From assembly GCF_003952365.1 (NCBI RefSeq), contig NZ_CP034443.1, positions 5,635,001 to 5,699,000 on the forward strand: a stretch of DNA of 64,000 nt, read 5' to 3'. The stretch comes from Mesorhizobium sp. M9A.F.Ca.ET.002.03.1.2 (GTDB lineage Bacteria; Pseudomonadota; Alphaproteobacteria; Rhizobiales; Rhizobiaceae). A program made the translations under genes and the position numbers. Positions within the stretch are counted from its first letter, which is position 1. Every line of letters begins with the position of its first letter. Of this stretch, positions 17,421 through 26,410 are shown in pieces. Under the pieces are notes generated by a model, which was given only the letters and a program-made list of their open reading frames with translations, searched no databases and had not been told where the DNA came from.

Positions 17421-18197
17421 TCACTTTGCTCTCGTCTCCTTGAGCAGGGCCGACATGTCGGCCCCGGTGATGATGCTTTCCACCGTCAGAAGGTCGGTAT
17501 CAGCGACCGTCTGCTCGGCGACGATCTCGCCGCGGCGCATGACGATGATGCGGTCGGCGACCTGGAAGACGTGATGGATGTTGTGGGTGATCAGCAGCAC
17601 CGAGTGACCAGCCGCGCGCACTTCCTTGACGAAGCGCAGCACGCCATGCGTTTCCTCGACGCCGAGATTGTTGGTCGGCTCGTCGAGGATGATGACCTTG
17701 GCGGCGAACTGCATGGCGCGCGAAATGGCGATCGACTGGCGCTCGCCGCCCGAAAGCGTACTGACCAGCGCATCGGCATCGAGCTTTTTCGAGATGCCGA
17801 CGCGCTTCAAAAGCGCCGATGCGGCGTCGCGCAGCTTGGCCAGATCGAGCGGTGCGAACACGCCCAGCCATTTCAAGTTGACCGGCTCGCGACCGAGAAA
17901 GAGATTGCGCGCGATACTCAGGTCCGGCGCCAGCGATGTGTCCTGGTGGATGGTCTCGATGCCGAGATCCATCGCGTCGCGCGTCGAGCGGATCGAAACC
18001 TTCTGGCCGCGCACATAGATGTCGCCGCGGTCGACGGGAAACACGCCGGAGATCGCCTTGATCAGCGTGGATTTGCCGGCTCCGTTGTCGCCCAACAAGG
18101 CCACCACCTCACCTTCATTGAGTGCGAACGACGCGTTCTTCAGCGCGCGGACGCTGCCGAACGATTTTTGCAGATTCTGCAGCCGAAGCACTTCCAT
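17421..18197 (-). CDS. Sugar ABC transporter ATP-binding protein (single-domain, CUT2-like)
   Basis: 258 residues with one complete nucleotide-binding domain: Walker A GDNGAGKS (36-43), signature LSGGE, Walker B ILDEPTNNLG and the H-loop histidine in LLITHNIHH. CUT2 ATPases such as RbsA usually carry two such domains; the single-domain form resembles FrcA, so it should work as a homodimer. ATG 18197 follows AAGGAGCTG. It energises the permease encoded just upstream. Confidence 0.93.
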   Translation of the reverse strand: MEVLRLQNLQKSFGSVRALKNASFALNEGEVVALLGDNGAGKSTLIKAISGVFPVDRGDIYVRGQKVSIRSTRDAMDLGIETIHQDTSLAPDLSIARNLFLGREPVNLKWLGVFAPLDLAKLRDAASALLKRVGISKKLDADALVSTLSGGERQSIAISRAMQFAAKVIILDEPTNNLGVEETHGVLRFVKEVRAAGHSVLLITHNIHHVFQVADRIIVMRRGEIVAEQTVADTDLLTVESIITGADMSALLKETRAK

Positions 18198-18199
18198 GG

Positions 18200-19219
18200 T
18201 CAGCTCCTTGCGGCGTTCTTCTGCAGCAAAGCGTGCAGGATAAGCATGGCGAGGATGATGACGCCGACGAAGATGTTGTAGGCGAGGCCGGGCACGCCGA
18301 TCAGCACGATGCCGTTGCGGATGGCGCGCAACATCAAGGCGCCGACGATCGTGCCCAGTATGGTGCCGCGTCCGCCTGTCAGCGCCGTACCGCCGACCAC
18401 CACCATGGCGATGACTTCGAGCTCGTAGCCGGTGCCGGCCACCGGCGACGCGGCCGAGATGCGGAAGGCGCTGATCATGCCGGCCAGTCCGGCCAGCACC
18501 GAGGTCAGGATGAACAGCCAGATCTTGACCGCATCGGCCGGCACGCCGCGCGCCACCGCTGCATTGCGATTGGAGCCGATGGCGCTGATCCAGTTGCCGA
18601 GCTTGGCGTAGCGCAGCATATAGATCGCCAGCAGCGACAGGCCGACGAACCACCACAGCGAGGTGTAGAACCGGAACGAACCGATGTTGAAACTGCCGGC
18701 GAGCAGCGTCACGAAGAAGCCGGGCTGGTCCCAGGATTTCAGCGGGAAGCCTTGCGTGATGTAGAGGGCGGCACCCCGCACGACGAGCAGCATCGACAGC
18801 GTGACCAGGAAGGAGGAGATGCCGATCTTGGTGACGATCAGCCCGTTGATGGCCCCGATTGCCACGCACAGCAAAAGCCCGGCGAGCAGCGCCACGCCGA
18901 TATCGGCTTCGCCGTTCTGCACCAAAAGCATGACCACGACCGGCGCCAGACCGAACACCGCACCGACCGAAAGGTCGAACTCGCCCGCCGTCAGAAGCAG
19001 CGTCATGCCAAGTGCAATGATGCCGAGTTCGGGCAGGAAGGCCATCATGTTGGAGATGTTGAGCGGTGACAGGAAATTGGCGTCGGCGATGGCGAACACC
19101 GCCAAAAGCACGATGAGGATGACGGCCGAGGAGAATTGCGGCGAGCGGACCAGGCTCGACCTGCGTTTGGCGCCCGGCATTTCTTCTTCTGCGGCAATTG
19201 TCATGACGGCTTGGACCAT
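18200..19219 (-). CDS. Sugar ABC transporter permease (RbsC/FrcC-like)
   Basis: A 339-residue inner-membrane permease with eight to ten hydrophobic segments. It carries the conserved GALAT-like cytoplasmic loop region (RGVPADAVKIWLFILTSVLAG, then MVVVGGTALTGGRGTILGT) of ribose/fructose-type permeases. Either ATG 19219 or ATG 19204 could start it, and neither has a strong ribosome site. It lies two bases upstream of the ATPase and 46 bases downstream of its binding-protein gene. Confidence 0.92.
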   Translation of the reverse strand: MVQAVMTIAAEEEMPGAKRRSSLVRSPQFSSAVILIVLLAVFAIADANFLSPLNISNMMAFLPELGIIALGMTLLLTAGEFDLSVGAVFGLAPVVVMLLVQNGEADIGVALLAGLLLCVAIGAINGLIVTKIGISSFLVTLSMLLVVRGAALYITQGFPLKSWDQPGFFVTLLAGSFNIGSFRFYTSLWWFVGLSLLAIYMLRYAKLGNWISAIGSNRNAAVARGVPADAVKIWLFILTSVLAGLAGMISAFRISAASPVAGTGYELEVIAMVVVGGTALTGGRGTILGTIVGALMLRAIRNGIVLIGVPGLAYNIFVGVIILAMLILHALLQKNAARS

Positions 19220-19265
19220 ACTTCAGCAGGACGCCCGCCGCCTGCGCGCCGGGCGTCAGTTTCAA

Positions 19266-20207
19266 TCACTTGTCGTAGAGTTTCAGGATCGGTTCGACGC
19301 TTGTCGCGTCGTACAGGCTGAAGGTGTGGATGTCGTAGCCGATCGGTTCGCCCGAGGCCGCCAAGCCGAGCAACGCGACCGGCATGAAACCCTGCGCCGA
19401 CGGGAACTGCCAGGCGGCCGCGTTGACGAAGCCGGCCTTGACGGCTTCTGCGGTTTCCCTGGAATTGCCCCAGCCGACAACCGGGATTTTGCCGGCCGGC
19501 ACGCCGGCGCCGTCGAACACCCGCTTGATGCTGGCGGCGACGGAATCGCCGAGCGCGATGATCGCCGGCGGATTGTTGGCGACCATGTAGTCGGTCATCT
19601 TGGCGATGATGCCGGCCGGATCGGTGCCGCAATCGACCACGTCATATTTGATGCCAAGCGGATCGAAGACGCTGGCGATGCCTTCGGTCTCGAGCTGCTG
19701 GTAGCTGGCGCCCGGCACTTCCACCGGCAGGAACACCTTGTCGCCCTCCTTCACCATCTTGTTGTCGACCAGGTACTTGGCCCAGATGGCGCCGGCCTCC
19801 TTGAGGTCAGCGCCGACATAGGCCTGCCGCCCGGTCGCCGGATCGTCGGTGTTGAAGAACACGATCGGGATGCCGGCAGCCTTGGCTGCCTTCACCTCCT
19901 CCGTCCACAGACCGGGCTGAGCCGAGGTGGTGCCGATGCCGTCGGGCTTGGCGGCAAGTGCCGAGTTGAAGGCTTCCTTCTGCGCCGCCATGTCGCCGCC
20001 GCTGAAGGAGATCTTGCAGGTCACCTTGAGCTGGTCGCAGGCCTTGGTGGCGCCGGCATTCCAGTCGAGCCAAAACGCATCCGACGGGCCGCCATGCGAC
20101 AGGAGATAGAACGTCTTCTGGCCGTCCTGTGCCAGCGCCGGCGCACTGAATGCGATGCCGGCGAACAGCGTCGCGGCTCCCGCCGCTTTCAATCCGAATT
20201 TCAACAT
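19266..20207 (-). CDS. Sugar ABC transporter substrate-binding protein (RbsB/MocB-like)
   Basis: A 313-residue periplasmic type-1 sugar-binding protein. A Sec signal peptide is clear, with a hydrophobic core GAATLFAGIAFSAPALA and probable cleavage after ALA-Q near residue 26. The two-lobed Peripla_BP_4 fold follows (LAAKPDGIGTTSAQPG, IPIVFFNTDDP, PAIIALGDSVAASIKR). GGAGGAAGCG precedes the ATG. MocB of rhizopine catabolism belongs to this family. The ligand is presumably a sugar or cyclitol used by the neighbouring isomerase and dehydrogenase. Confidence 0.93.
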   Translation of the reverse strand: MLKFGLKAAGAATLFAGIAFSAPALAQDGQKTFYLLSHGGPSDAFWLDWNAGATKACDQLKVTCKISFSGGDMAAQKEAFNSALAAKPDGIGTTSAQPGLWTEEVKAAKAAGIPIVFFNTDDPATGRQAYVGADLKEAGAIWAKYLVDNKMVKEGDKVFLPVEVPGASYQQLETEGIASVFDPLGIKYDVVDCGTDPAGIIAKMTDYMVANNPPAIIALGDSVAASIKRVFDGAGVPAGKIPVVGWGNSRETAEAVKAGFVNAAAWQFPSAQGFMPVALLGLAASGEPIGYDIHTFSLYDATSVEPILKLYDK

Positions 20208-20246
20208 TTCGCTTCCTCCATTGTGTTTCTCCGGGTGCGCGGCCTG

Positions 20247-21161
20247 TCACAGGCCGGTGGCGCGGAACTTGCCGTCGAGGAATTTCTTGGCGCGCGGCAC
20301 GTCGTCTTCCGAGAGATGCTCTATGATGACCGGGATGTTCGGATGCTTTTCGGCGAGCCGCTGGAGATAGAGGTCGTAATTCAGCGAACCGAGGCCGGGC
20401 GCCGGCAGCTCGATCTCGCCGACACCGCGGAAAGTGTGGCTCTCCAGCGCGTCCTCGTCGCCGATGTCGGCGTGCTTCTCCGACTTATCGCCGCCCGAGC
20501 GCTTGACGTCCTTGGCATGAGCTATTTTGATCTTGTCGGTCAGCGTGTCGAACACCTGGTTCAGGATCTGGTCCATCCTGTCGATGTTGTGCGTCTCGAA
20601 ATAGTTGGTCGGGTCCATCAACAAGCCGAGGCCGGGATGGTCGACCTGCGCGAACATCTTCACCGTCTCCTCGACCGAGCCGACGACATTGTTGACATAG
20701 GTTTCGAGCAGGAAGATCGCGCCGTGGTCGTAGGCCGTCTGGGCAAGGTCGGCGATGACCTTGCGGCATTCCTCAAACCCCTCCTCGGTCTTGTTCTTGG
20801 GATGGTGCACCCAATCGGACTCGGTGTTGTAGGTGCCGGTTTCCGAGATCACGTAAGGCGAGCCGAAATCGCGGGCACTGCGGATGATCTCCTTGAGATA
20901 GCCGACACGCTTCTCGCGTTCCGCTCTGTCCGGATGGATGATGTTGGTGTAGCCCGACACGCAGCACACCGGCAGATTGTGGTCGCGGAAGGTGTCGCGA
21001 ACGGTCCTGGCCTTGTCCTTGGTGATCTGCCCGGCGGACAGGTCGAGATCCCTAAAATGCAGGTCGAGCTGCACCGTGTTGAAATCGAGCGCGCGGATCT
21101 TCTGCGCGGTTTCCTTGAGGCCGTACGGGAAATAGCCCGTGAAGATACCTGCCTGCATCAT
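20247..21161 (-). CDS. Sugar phosphate isomerase/epimerase (AP endonuclease 2 family TIM barrel)
   Basis: A 304-residue xylose-isomerase-like TIM barrel, as in IolE, IolI and MocC. Metal-binding positions are recognisable: the Glu in FLLETYVNN, Asp in LLMDPTNYFE, His in IAHAKDVK and Glu in VGEIELPAPG. Two adjacent ATGs follow AGGGAGGAC; the first (21161) is used. It is 39 bases upstream of the binding-protein gene and 26 bases downstream of the Gfo/Idh/MocA gene. This is the combination seen in inositol and rhizopine catabolism, so an inosose dehydratase- or epimerase-like step is likely. Confidence 0.88.
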   Translation of the reverse strand: MMQAGIFTGYFPYGLKETAQKIRALDFNTVQLDLHFRDLDLSAGQITKDKARTVRDTFRDHNLPVCCVSGYTNIIHPDRAEREKRVGYLKEIIRSARDFGSPYVISETGTYNTESDWVHHPKNKTEEGFEECRKVIADLAQTAYDHGAIFLLETYVNNVVGSVEETVKMFAQVDHPGLGLLMDPTNYFETHNIDRMDQILNQVFDTLTDKIKIAHAKDVKRSGGDKSEKHADIGDEDALESHTFRGVGEIELPAPGLGSLNYDLYLQRLAEKHPNIPVIIEHLSEDDVPRAKKFLDGKFRATGL

Positions 21162-21187
21162 GATATGAAGTCCTCCCTGTAAGTGAT

Positions 21188-22276
21188 TCAGTTGATTGAG
21201 ATTTCGGACAACTTGACCGTGCGACCCTCGTCGATCGAGCGATAACCCGCTTCGATCAGCGCCATGGTCTTGACGTTGTCGGCGACGGAAAGGGCGGGCG
21301 GCTCACCTGTCTTCACCGCGTGCTGGAGCTGCTCCATCACGCCGATGAAGGCATGCGGGAACCACATCGTGTTCCAGCTTGGCGTCACCCATTCGCCGCC
21401 GGTGGTCTCGGTCGAGGCATAGGTCAGCGTCGAGGCGGAGCCCGTCGGCCAGCCGATCGTGCCCTTGGCGACGCCCTTCATGCCGTCGACGCGCCAGTTG
21501 ATGTGCTGGTCATCCTTGTAGCCGTCCTGGCGCGGACCGGACCAGACATCCTCCAGCGACACGGCGAGCACCCCGGACGGAAACCGCATCGTCGACACGG
21601 TGATGCCGTCTGAATGGTCGAAACGGGTACGCGGATCCTTGCGGGTCAGCGTCGTTATCTCGTCCGGATCGCCGAACAGGAAGCGCAGCACGTCGAGATG
21701 GTGCACGCTCATATTGGCAAGCGTCAGCCGGTCGTAGTCCTCGAGGAACGTCTGCCAATGCGGGATCGCGTGCATGTCGATCTGCGCGAAGACGATATCG
21801 CCGAGCGCGCCGCTATCCATGATCTGCTTCAGGACGCGCATCGACTGGTCGTAGCGCATGTTCTGGTTGACGGAGAGGATCTTGCCGGCCTTGGCAGCTT
21901 CGTCCCGAAGTTCGATCGCATCCATGAGCGACAGCGCCAGCGGCTTCTGCGCCAGGATCGCCTTGATGTGCTTCTGCTTCAGCGCGTGCCGGATCAGCGC
22001 CGGCTGCTGGTCCGGCGGAAAGGCGAGGTCGATGATCTCGACGTTTTCGTCCTCGATGAGCTGTTCCGGCGTGTCGTGGACGGTCGGGATCTCCCAGCGC
22101 TTGGCGACTTTCTCGGCGCTGGCCTTGGTCCGCGAGGCGATCGCCACCACGGGAAAGCCAGCTTCGTGATAGGCGGCGAGATGGCATTCGGCCATTATCA
22201 TGCCGGCGCCGACGCAGCCGATCTTGTATTCCCTGGTGCGGACCTTCACGTCCGGCTCGAAGCCTGTGCCTGCCAT
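21188..22276 (-). CDS. Gfo/Idh/MocA family oxidoreductase
   Basis: A 362-residue NAD(P)-dependent dehydrogenase. The Rossmann motif is IGCVGAGMI near residue 19. The family EKP motif reads AQKPLAL, keeping the lysine but replacing Glu by Gln. The catalytic-region histidine lies in MSVHHLDVLRFLFG. The start at 22276 is supported by GGGAGGAAGAA. An upstream ATG at 22315 overlaps the preceding stop (ATGA) and is the alternative. The family oxidises sugars and cyclitols, including inositol and rhizopine derivatives. Confidence 0.9.
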   Translation of the reverse strand: MAGTGFEPDVKVRTREYKIGCVGAGMIMAECHLAAYHEAGFPVVAIASRTKASAEKVAKRWEIPTVHDTPEQLIEDENVEIIDLAFPPDQQPALIRHALKQKHIKAILAQKPLALSLMDAIELRDEAAKAGKILSVNQNMRYDQSMRVLKQIMDSGALGDIVFAQIDMHAIPHWQTFLEDYDRLTLANMSVHHLDVLRFLFGDPDEITTLTRKDPRTRFDHSDGITVSTMRFPSGVLAVSLEDVWSGPRQDGYKDDQHINWRVDGMKGVAKGTIGWPTGSASTLTYASTETTGGEWVTPSWNTMWFPHAFIGVMEQLQHAVKTGEPPALSVADNVKTMALIEAGYRSIDEGRTVKLSEISIN

Positions 22277-22311
22277 TTCTTCCTCCCGAAGCTCGTTTCT
22301 TGCAGCCGCTG

Positions 22312-23403
22312 TCATCGTGCCAGCGCTCCTCCGCCCTGCCCGAAATAATGCACTTTGGCCGGCTCGCAGGATATCGCCACCATCGCGTCCGGCCTGATAT
22401 CAGGTTGGCCGCGCAGCAGCGCCCTGAGGCGCGCCTGCCCGGCAGCGAGCGTCACCACGGTGTAGCCGCCAAGCGGTTCGACCTCGAACACCCGCGCCGG
22501 GCGGCCCGCGCGCCCATCGGATTTTGCGGCATCCGATATTCCCTCGCCAAGCCAGGGCCGCACCTTGATGTCTTCAGGCCTGAGCCCAATCTCGACGGCA
22601 TCGGCTGGAGCCGCCTTATCCAGGATACGGATCGTGCCTTCGGCCGCCTCGACGCCGCCCTCACCGCGCACCGATTTCAAAATGTTCATCATCGGCGAGC
22701 CGAGCAGCCGCGCCACATAGGTGCTGGCCGGGCGATCATAGATCTCGGCCGGCGCGCCGATCTGCCTGATCTTGCCATTCTCCAGGATAGCGATGCGATC
22801 GGCGACCGACATCGCCTCTTCCTGGTCATGCGTGACATAGACCAGCGTCTTGCCGAGCTCGCGCTGGATACGCTTTAGCTCGACGCGCGTCTCTTCGCGC
22901 AACCTGGCGTCGAGCGCCGAGATCGGATCGTCCATCAGATAGGCGGCGGGATCGCGCACCAGCGCACGCGCAATCGCCACGCGCTGCCGCTCACCGCCCG
23001 AAAGCTGCGCCGGCGGCTTGTGCAAGATATGGCCGATATGCAGCTTGGCCGCGACGTCGGCGACGCGCATTTCGATCCCGGCTTCGGCGACCCTGCGCTC
23101 GACCAGCGGAAAGCGGACATTGTCGCGCGCGCTCATATGCGGAAACAGCGCCAGGTTCTGGAACACCATGGCGACGTTGCGCTCGGCCGGCGACACCGCG
23201 TTGACCGGTCTGCCGCCGATCAGGATCTCGCCGCTGTCGGGAACTTCCAGCCCAAGTATGAGGCGCAGCAACGTCGACTTGCCGGAAAGCGGCGGTCCGA
23301 AGAAGCAGAAGAATTCGTTGTCGTTGATCGTGAGGGAGGCATCGTCGACGGCGAGCGTGCTGCCGTAACGTTTCGTCACATTGCTGAAGACGATGTTGGC
23401 CAT
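22312..23403 (-). CDS. ABC transporter ATP-binding protein with Walker B E-to-D change
   Basis: A 363-residue UgpC/MalK-type ATPase with a TOBE-like C-terminal domain. Walker A is GPPLSGKS (36-43), the signature LSGGE (134-138) is intact and the H-loop reads YVTHDQEEAM. Walker B is YLMDDP, so the catalytic glutamate is Asp (residue 159). The neighbouring ATPase has the opposite defect, a good Walker B but a degenerate signature. The pair looks like a heterodimer with a single competent ATP site, as in two-ATPase importers of the rhizobial GlpST type. Confidence 0.92.
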   Translation of the reverse strand: MANIVFSNVTKRYGSTLAVDDASLTINDNEFFCFFGPPLSGKSTLLRLILGLEVPDSGEILIGGRPVNAVSPAERNVAMVFQNLALFPHMSARDNVRFPLVERRVAEAGIEMRVADVAAKLHIGHILHKPPAQLSGGERQRVAIARALVRDPAAYLMDDPISALDARLREETRVELKRIQRELGKTLVYVTHDQEEAMSVADRIAILENGKIRQIGAPAEIYDRPASTYVARLLGSPMMNILKSVRGEGGVEAAEGTIRILDKAAPADAVEIGLRPEDIKVRPWLGEGISDAAKSDGRAGRPARVFEVEPLGGYTVVTLAAGQARLRALLRGQPDIRPDAMVAISCEPAKVHYFGQGGGALAR

Positions 23404-23406
23404 GTC

Positions 23407-24498
23407 TCAACCCGCTCTCATGGCGCGACCGCTGGCGGCGTCGAAGACGCGCACCGACTGCGCGGCCGGCGCGACGACCGCTGTTTGCCCGATGGCCAGC
23501 CCGACATCGTTGTCGAACACCGCCTTCACCGCGCTCTCGCCCTGGCCGAGATGGACGATGGTGCGCGCGCCGATGCGCTCGACGAAAGTCACCGGCAAGG
23601 ACAGCCCCTGGCCGCGCTTGACCAGCGCCGCCTGTTCCGGGCGGAAGCCATAGAGCACGTCGCCGCGCGCATCCCGCACCGCGGCGGCGATTTCAGCCGG
23701 CAGCGGCGGCGTGGCGCCGAGCGTGCCGAGGTCGACGACCAGGCCGCGGTCGCTTTCGGCCGGCCTGCCCTTGAGCAGGTTCATGCCGGGCGCACCGATG
23801 AAGCGGGCGACGAAGACATTGGCCGGATTGTTGTAGACCTCGAGCGGCGTACCGACCTGCTGCAGCACGCCATGGTCCATCACTGCGATGCGATCGGCCA
23901 TGGTCATCGCTTCGAGCTGGTCATGGGTGACATAGACCATGGTTTGCCGGAACTGCCGCTGCAGCTGCTTCAGCTCGGTCCGCATCACCGCCCGGAAGGC
24001 GGCGTCGACATTGGACAGTGGTTCGTCCAGCAGGAAGATCGCCGGCTCCATGATCGCCGAGCGGCCGATCGCCACCCGCTGCAATATGTTGACCGACAGC
24101 CTGTCGGCCTTACGGTCGAGCAGCGGCGTCAGTTGCAGCATCTCGGCAATGGCGCCGACGCGGCGATCGATCTCGGCTTTTGGCGCGCCGCGCATCTTCG
24201 GGCCGTAGGCGAGGTTCTGCCGCACGGTCATATGCGTGAAGATCGCATAATTCTGGAAGACGAAGCCGACGCCGCGACGCCCTATCGGCACGCCGGCCAT
24301 GTCGCGCTCACCGAACAGGATCTTGCCGCTGGTCGGCTCTTCCATGCCGGCGATCATGTTCATCGTCGTCGACTTGCCGCAGCCCGACGGCCCCAGCAGC
24401 GCCATGAACTCACCGTCGGCGATGGCGAGATCCATCGTCTTCAGCGCAGTGAAGTCGCCAAATTTCTTGACCAGGTCCTGCAGATGGATCGCGCTCAT
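23407..24498 (-). CDS. ABC transporter ATP-binding protein with degenerate signature motif
   Basis: A 363-residue ATPase with normal Walker A GPSGCGKS (36-43), Walker B FLLDEP (catalytic Glu159) and H-loop YVTHDQLEAM. The LSGGQ signature is replaced by LSVNIL (134-139) although the downstream QRVAIGRS is kept. A regulatory TOBE-type domain follows. It starts four bases inside the permease stop (ATGA overlap) and ends three bases before the second ATPase. The two together form an asymmetric nucleotide-binding heterodimer. Confidence 0.92.
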   Translation of the reverse strand: MSAIHLQDLVKKFGDFTALKTMDLAIADGEFMALLGPSGCGKSTTMNMIAGMEEPTSGKILFGERDMAGVPIGRRGVGFVFQNYAIFTHMTVRQNLAYGPKMRGAPKAEIDRRVGAIAEMLQLTPLLDRKADRLSVNILQRVAIGRSAIMEPAIFLLDEPLSNVDAAFRAVMRTELKQLQRQFRQTMVYVTHDQLEAMTMADRIAVMDHGVLQQVGTPLEVYNNPANVFVARFIGAPGMNLLKGRPAESDRGLVVDLGTLGATPPLPAEIAAAVRDARGDVLYGFRPEQAALVKRGQGLSLPVTFVERIGARTIVHLGQGESAVKAVFDNDVGLAIGQTAVVAPAAQSVRVFDAASGRAMRAG

Positions 24499-25472
24499 GC
24501 CGTCACTTCCCGTGCCCGGGCCATGCGCTTCATCGCGAAGACCGCGGCGATGGACAGCACGATCAGGATGGCCAGCGCGATCGCCGCGACATAGCCCCAG
24601 ATCAGATCCTGCGTAGTAAGCTTGTAAATGTAGACCGAGATGGTTTCAGTGGCGACGCCGGGACCGCCGCCGGTCATGATGTAGAGCGTGTCGAATATCT
24701 TGAAGTTCTCGATCGCCCTGATCGCCAGCGCGATGATGATGATCGTCTTCATCTTCGGCAGCACGATGGTGACGAAGCGCTGCCAGGGATTGGCGCCGAG
24801 CAGCGTCGCCGCCTTGATCTGGTCCTCGGGCACGCCGACCAGGCCGGCGAGCAGGATGAGGAACATCAGTGGGGTCCATTGCCAGATGTCGGCGACCATC
24901 ACGGCGACGAGCGCCAGCGTCGGGTCCGAAAGCCAGGCGATGGTGACGGGAAAGCCCGATATCGACGACAGGATGTCGTTGACCGGCCCGCCCGACTGGA
25001 ACAGCATGAAGAACATATAGCCAGCCACCGCCGGCACCACCATCATCGGCATCAGCAGGATCGAGTAGAAGATCCGCTTGCCGGGAAACTCGTCGGCAAA
25101 CAGCGTGGCGAGCGCGAGGCCCAGCAGGAATTCCGCCGGCACGCAGACTATCATGACGATGGCCGTGCGCTTCAGCGCGCTCCAGAAGCGCGCGTCGGCG
25201 GCAAGATCGGTGTAGTTGGCGAAATTGTTCCACAGCGACCAGGCACTCCACCAGCCGAGGCCGGACAGCGGCGACCAGTCCGTCAGGCTGATGTAGAGCT
25301 GCATCAACAGCGGGAAGACCGCGATGAACAGCACCAGGATCTGCGCCGGCAGCGTCAACCGGAAGCCGAGCTTTGCCCCCTCGTCCCGAAGGGCCGGCTT
25401 TGCCTGGACGGTTTTCCCGTTGTCTTCCAAAATGGGAGCGTCCTCCGAAGTCGTGGCCGTCACCGCGCTCAT
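24495..25472 (-). CDS. ABC transporter permease (CUT1/MalF-like)
   Basis: A 325-residue inner-membrane permease with six predicted TM helices. The EAA-type coupling loop is [20 protein letters not shown], near residue 220. The start at 25472 overlaps the stop of the other permease by four bases. It forms the translocation channel with the 25469-26377 product, energised by the two asymmetric ATPases. Confidence 0.92.
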   Translation of the reverse strand: MSAVTATTSEDAPILEDNGKTVQAKPALRDEGAKLGFRLTLPAQILVLFIAVFPLLMQLYISLTDWSPLSGLGWWSAWSLWNNFANYTDLAADARFWSALKRTAIVMIVCVPAEFLLGLALATLFADEFPGKRIFYSILLMPMMVVPAVAGYMFFMLFQSGGPVNDILSSISGFPVTIAWLSDPTLALVAVMVADIWQWTPLMFLILLAGLVGVPEDQIKAATLLGANPWQRFVTIVLPKMKTIIIIALAIRAIENFKIFDTLYIMTGGGPGVATETISVYIYKLTTQDLIWGYVAAIALAILIVLSIAAVFAMKRMARAREVTA

Positions 25473-26377
25473 TGCTTGAGCGCTCCGAAGGTCAGCCCGC
25501 GCACCAGATGGCGCTGGATGGCGATGCCCATGACGACAGGCGGCACGGCGGCGATGAGGCCGAGCGCTGCTTTCGCGCCGTAGAGCTGTCCGGTCATCGA
25601 GGACGACAGCGAGGCCATGTAGACGGGCACCGTCACCCATTCGCGTGTCGTCAGAAGCAGCGCGATCAGATAGTCCGACCAGTTCAGGATGAAGACGAAA
25701 AGAGCCGCACTGGCCAGCGGCGCGCGCATCATCGGCAGCGTGATGCGGGTGAAGACGCGCCACCGCGAACAGCCCTCGACCAGGGCCGCCTCCTCGATCT
25801 CGCGCGGCATGTCGTCGAAGAAGGTCTTCATCAGCCAGAAGGCGAAAGGCAGTGTGACGATGCCATAGATCAGCGACAGCCCCCACCAGCTATCGGTGAA
25901 GTTGAGGAAGGCCCACATGATCATCACCGGCGTCATCACCGCCATCGGCGGAAACAGGCGAAGCTGGATCAGCGCCAGCGGCAGGTTCTGGCCCGAGCCG
26001 AAGCGCGACAGCCCGTAGGCCGCTGCGGTGCCCGCGGACATGGCGATCGCCGTTCCGAACACCGCCGACAGCAGCGACGAGGCGATCGGCTTCAGGGCGG
26101 TGCGGTCGAGCGCGACGATCAGATTGTTGGTCGATTCACCGAAGACGAAACGGAAATTGCTGAGCGTCGGCTCCTTCGGCCACCAGGTCAGGTCGGCGCC
26201 GGTCGCTGACCATTCGGCGATCGGCTTGAAGGCCATCGACACCATCCAAAGGATCGGCACCAGCGTCATCGCCATGGCCGCAAGGATCGCCGCATAGCGG
26301 AATATTTCGAAGGGAACGGAACGCTTCATCTTGCAGCTTTGCTGGCACCATCGTTTGCGGAGGGGAAGAACAATCAC
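25469..26377 (-). CDS. ABC transporter permease (CUT1/MalG-like)
   Basis: A 302-residue (or 286-residue) permease with six TM helices and the coupling loop [24 protein letters not shown] at 26377 follows a strong GGAGGGGAGGA. An internal ATG at 26329 ([10 protein letters not shown]) begins closer to the first TM helix and is the alternative start. It lies 33 bases downstream of the binding-protein gene. Confidence 0.9.
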   Translation of the reverse strand: MIVLPLRKRWCQQSCKMKRSVPFEIFRYAAILAAMAMTLVPILWMVSMAFKPIAEWSATGADLTWWPKEPTLSNFRFVFGESTNNLIVALDRTALKPIASSLLSAVFGTAIAMSAGTAAAYGLSRFGSGQNLPLALIQLRLFPPMAVMTPVMIMWAFLNFTDSWWGLSLIYGIVTLPFAFWLMKTFFDDMPREIEEAALVEGCSRWRVFTRITLPMMRAPLASAALFVFILNWSDYLIALLLTTREWVTVPVYMASLSSSMTGQLYGAKAALGLIAAVPPVVMGIAIQRHLVRGLTFGALKQ

Positions 26378-26410
26378 TCCTCCCCTCCATTCGAATCCCA
26401 GGAGGAAGGA

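Noticed and set aside
18122..19069. Plus-strand frame opposite the sugar permease
   Set aside because: Gln/His/Asp-rich shadow of a membrane protein gene; no start signal.
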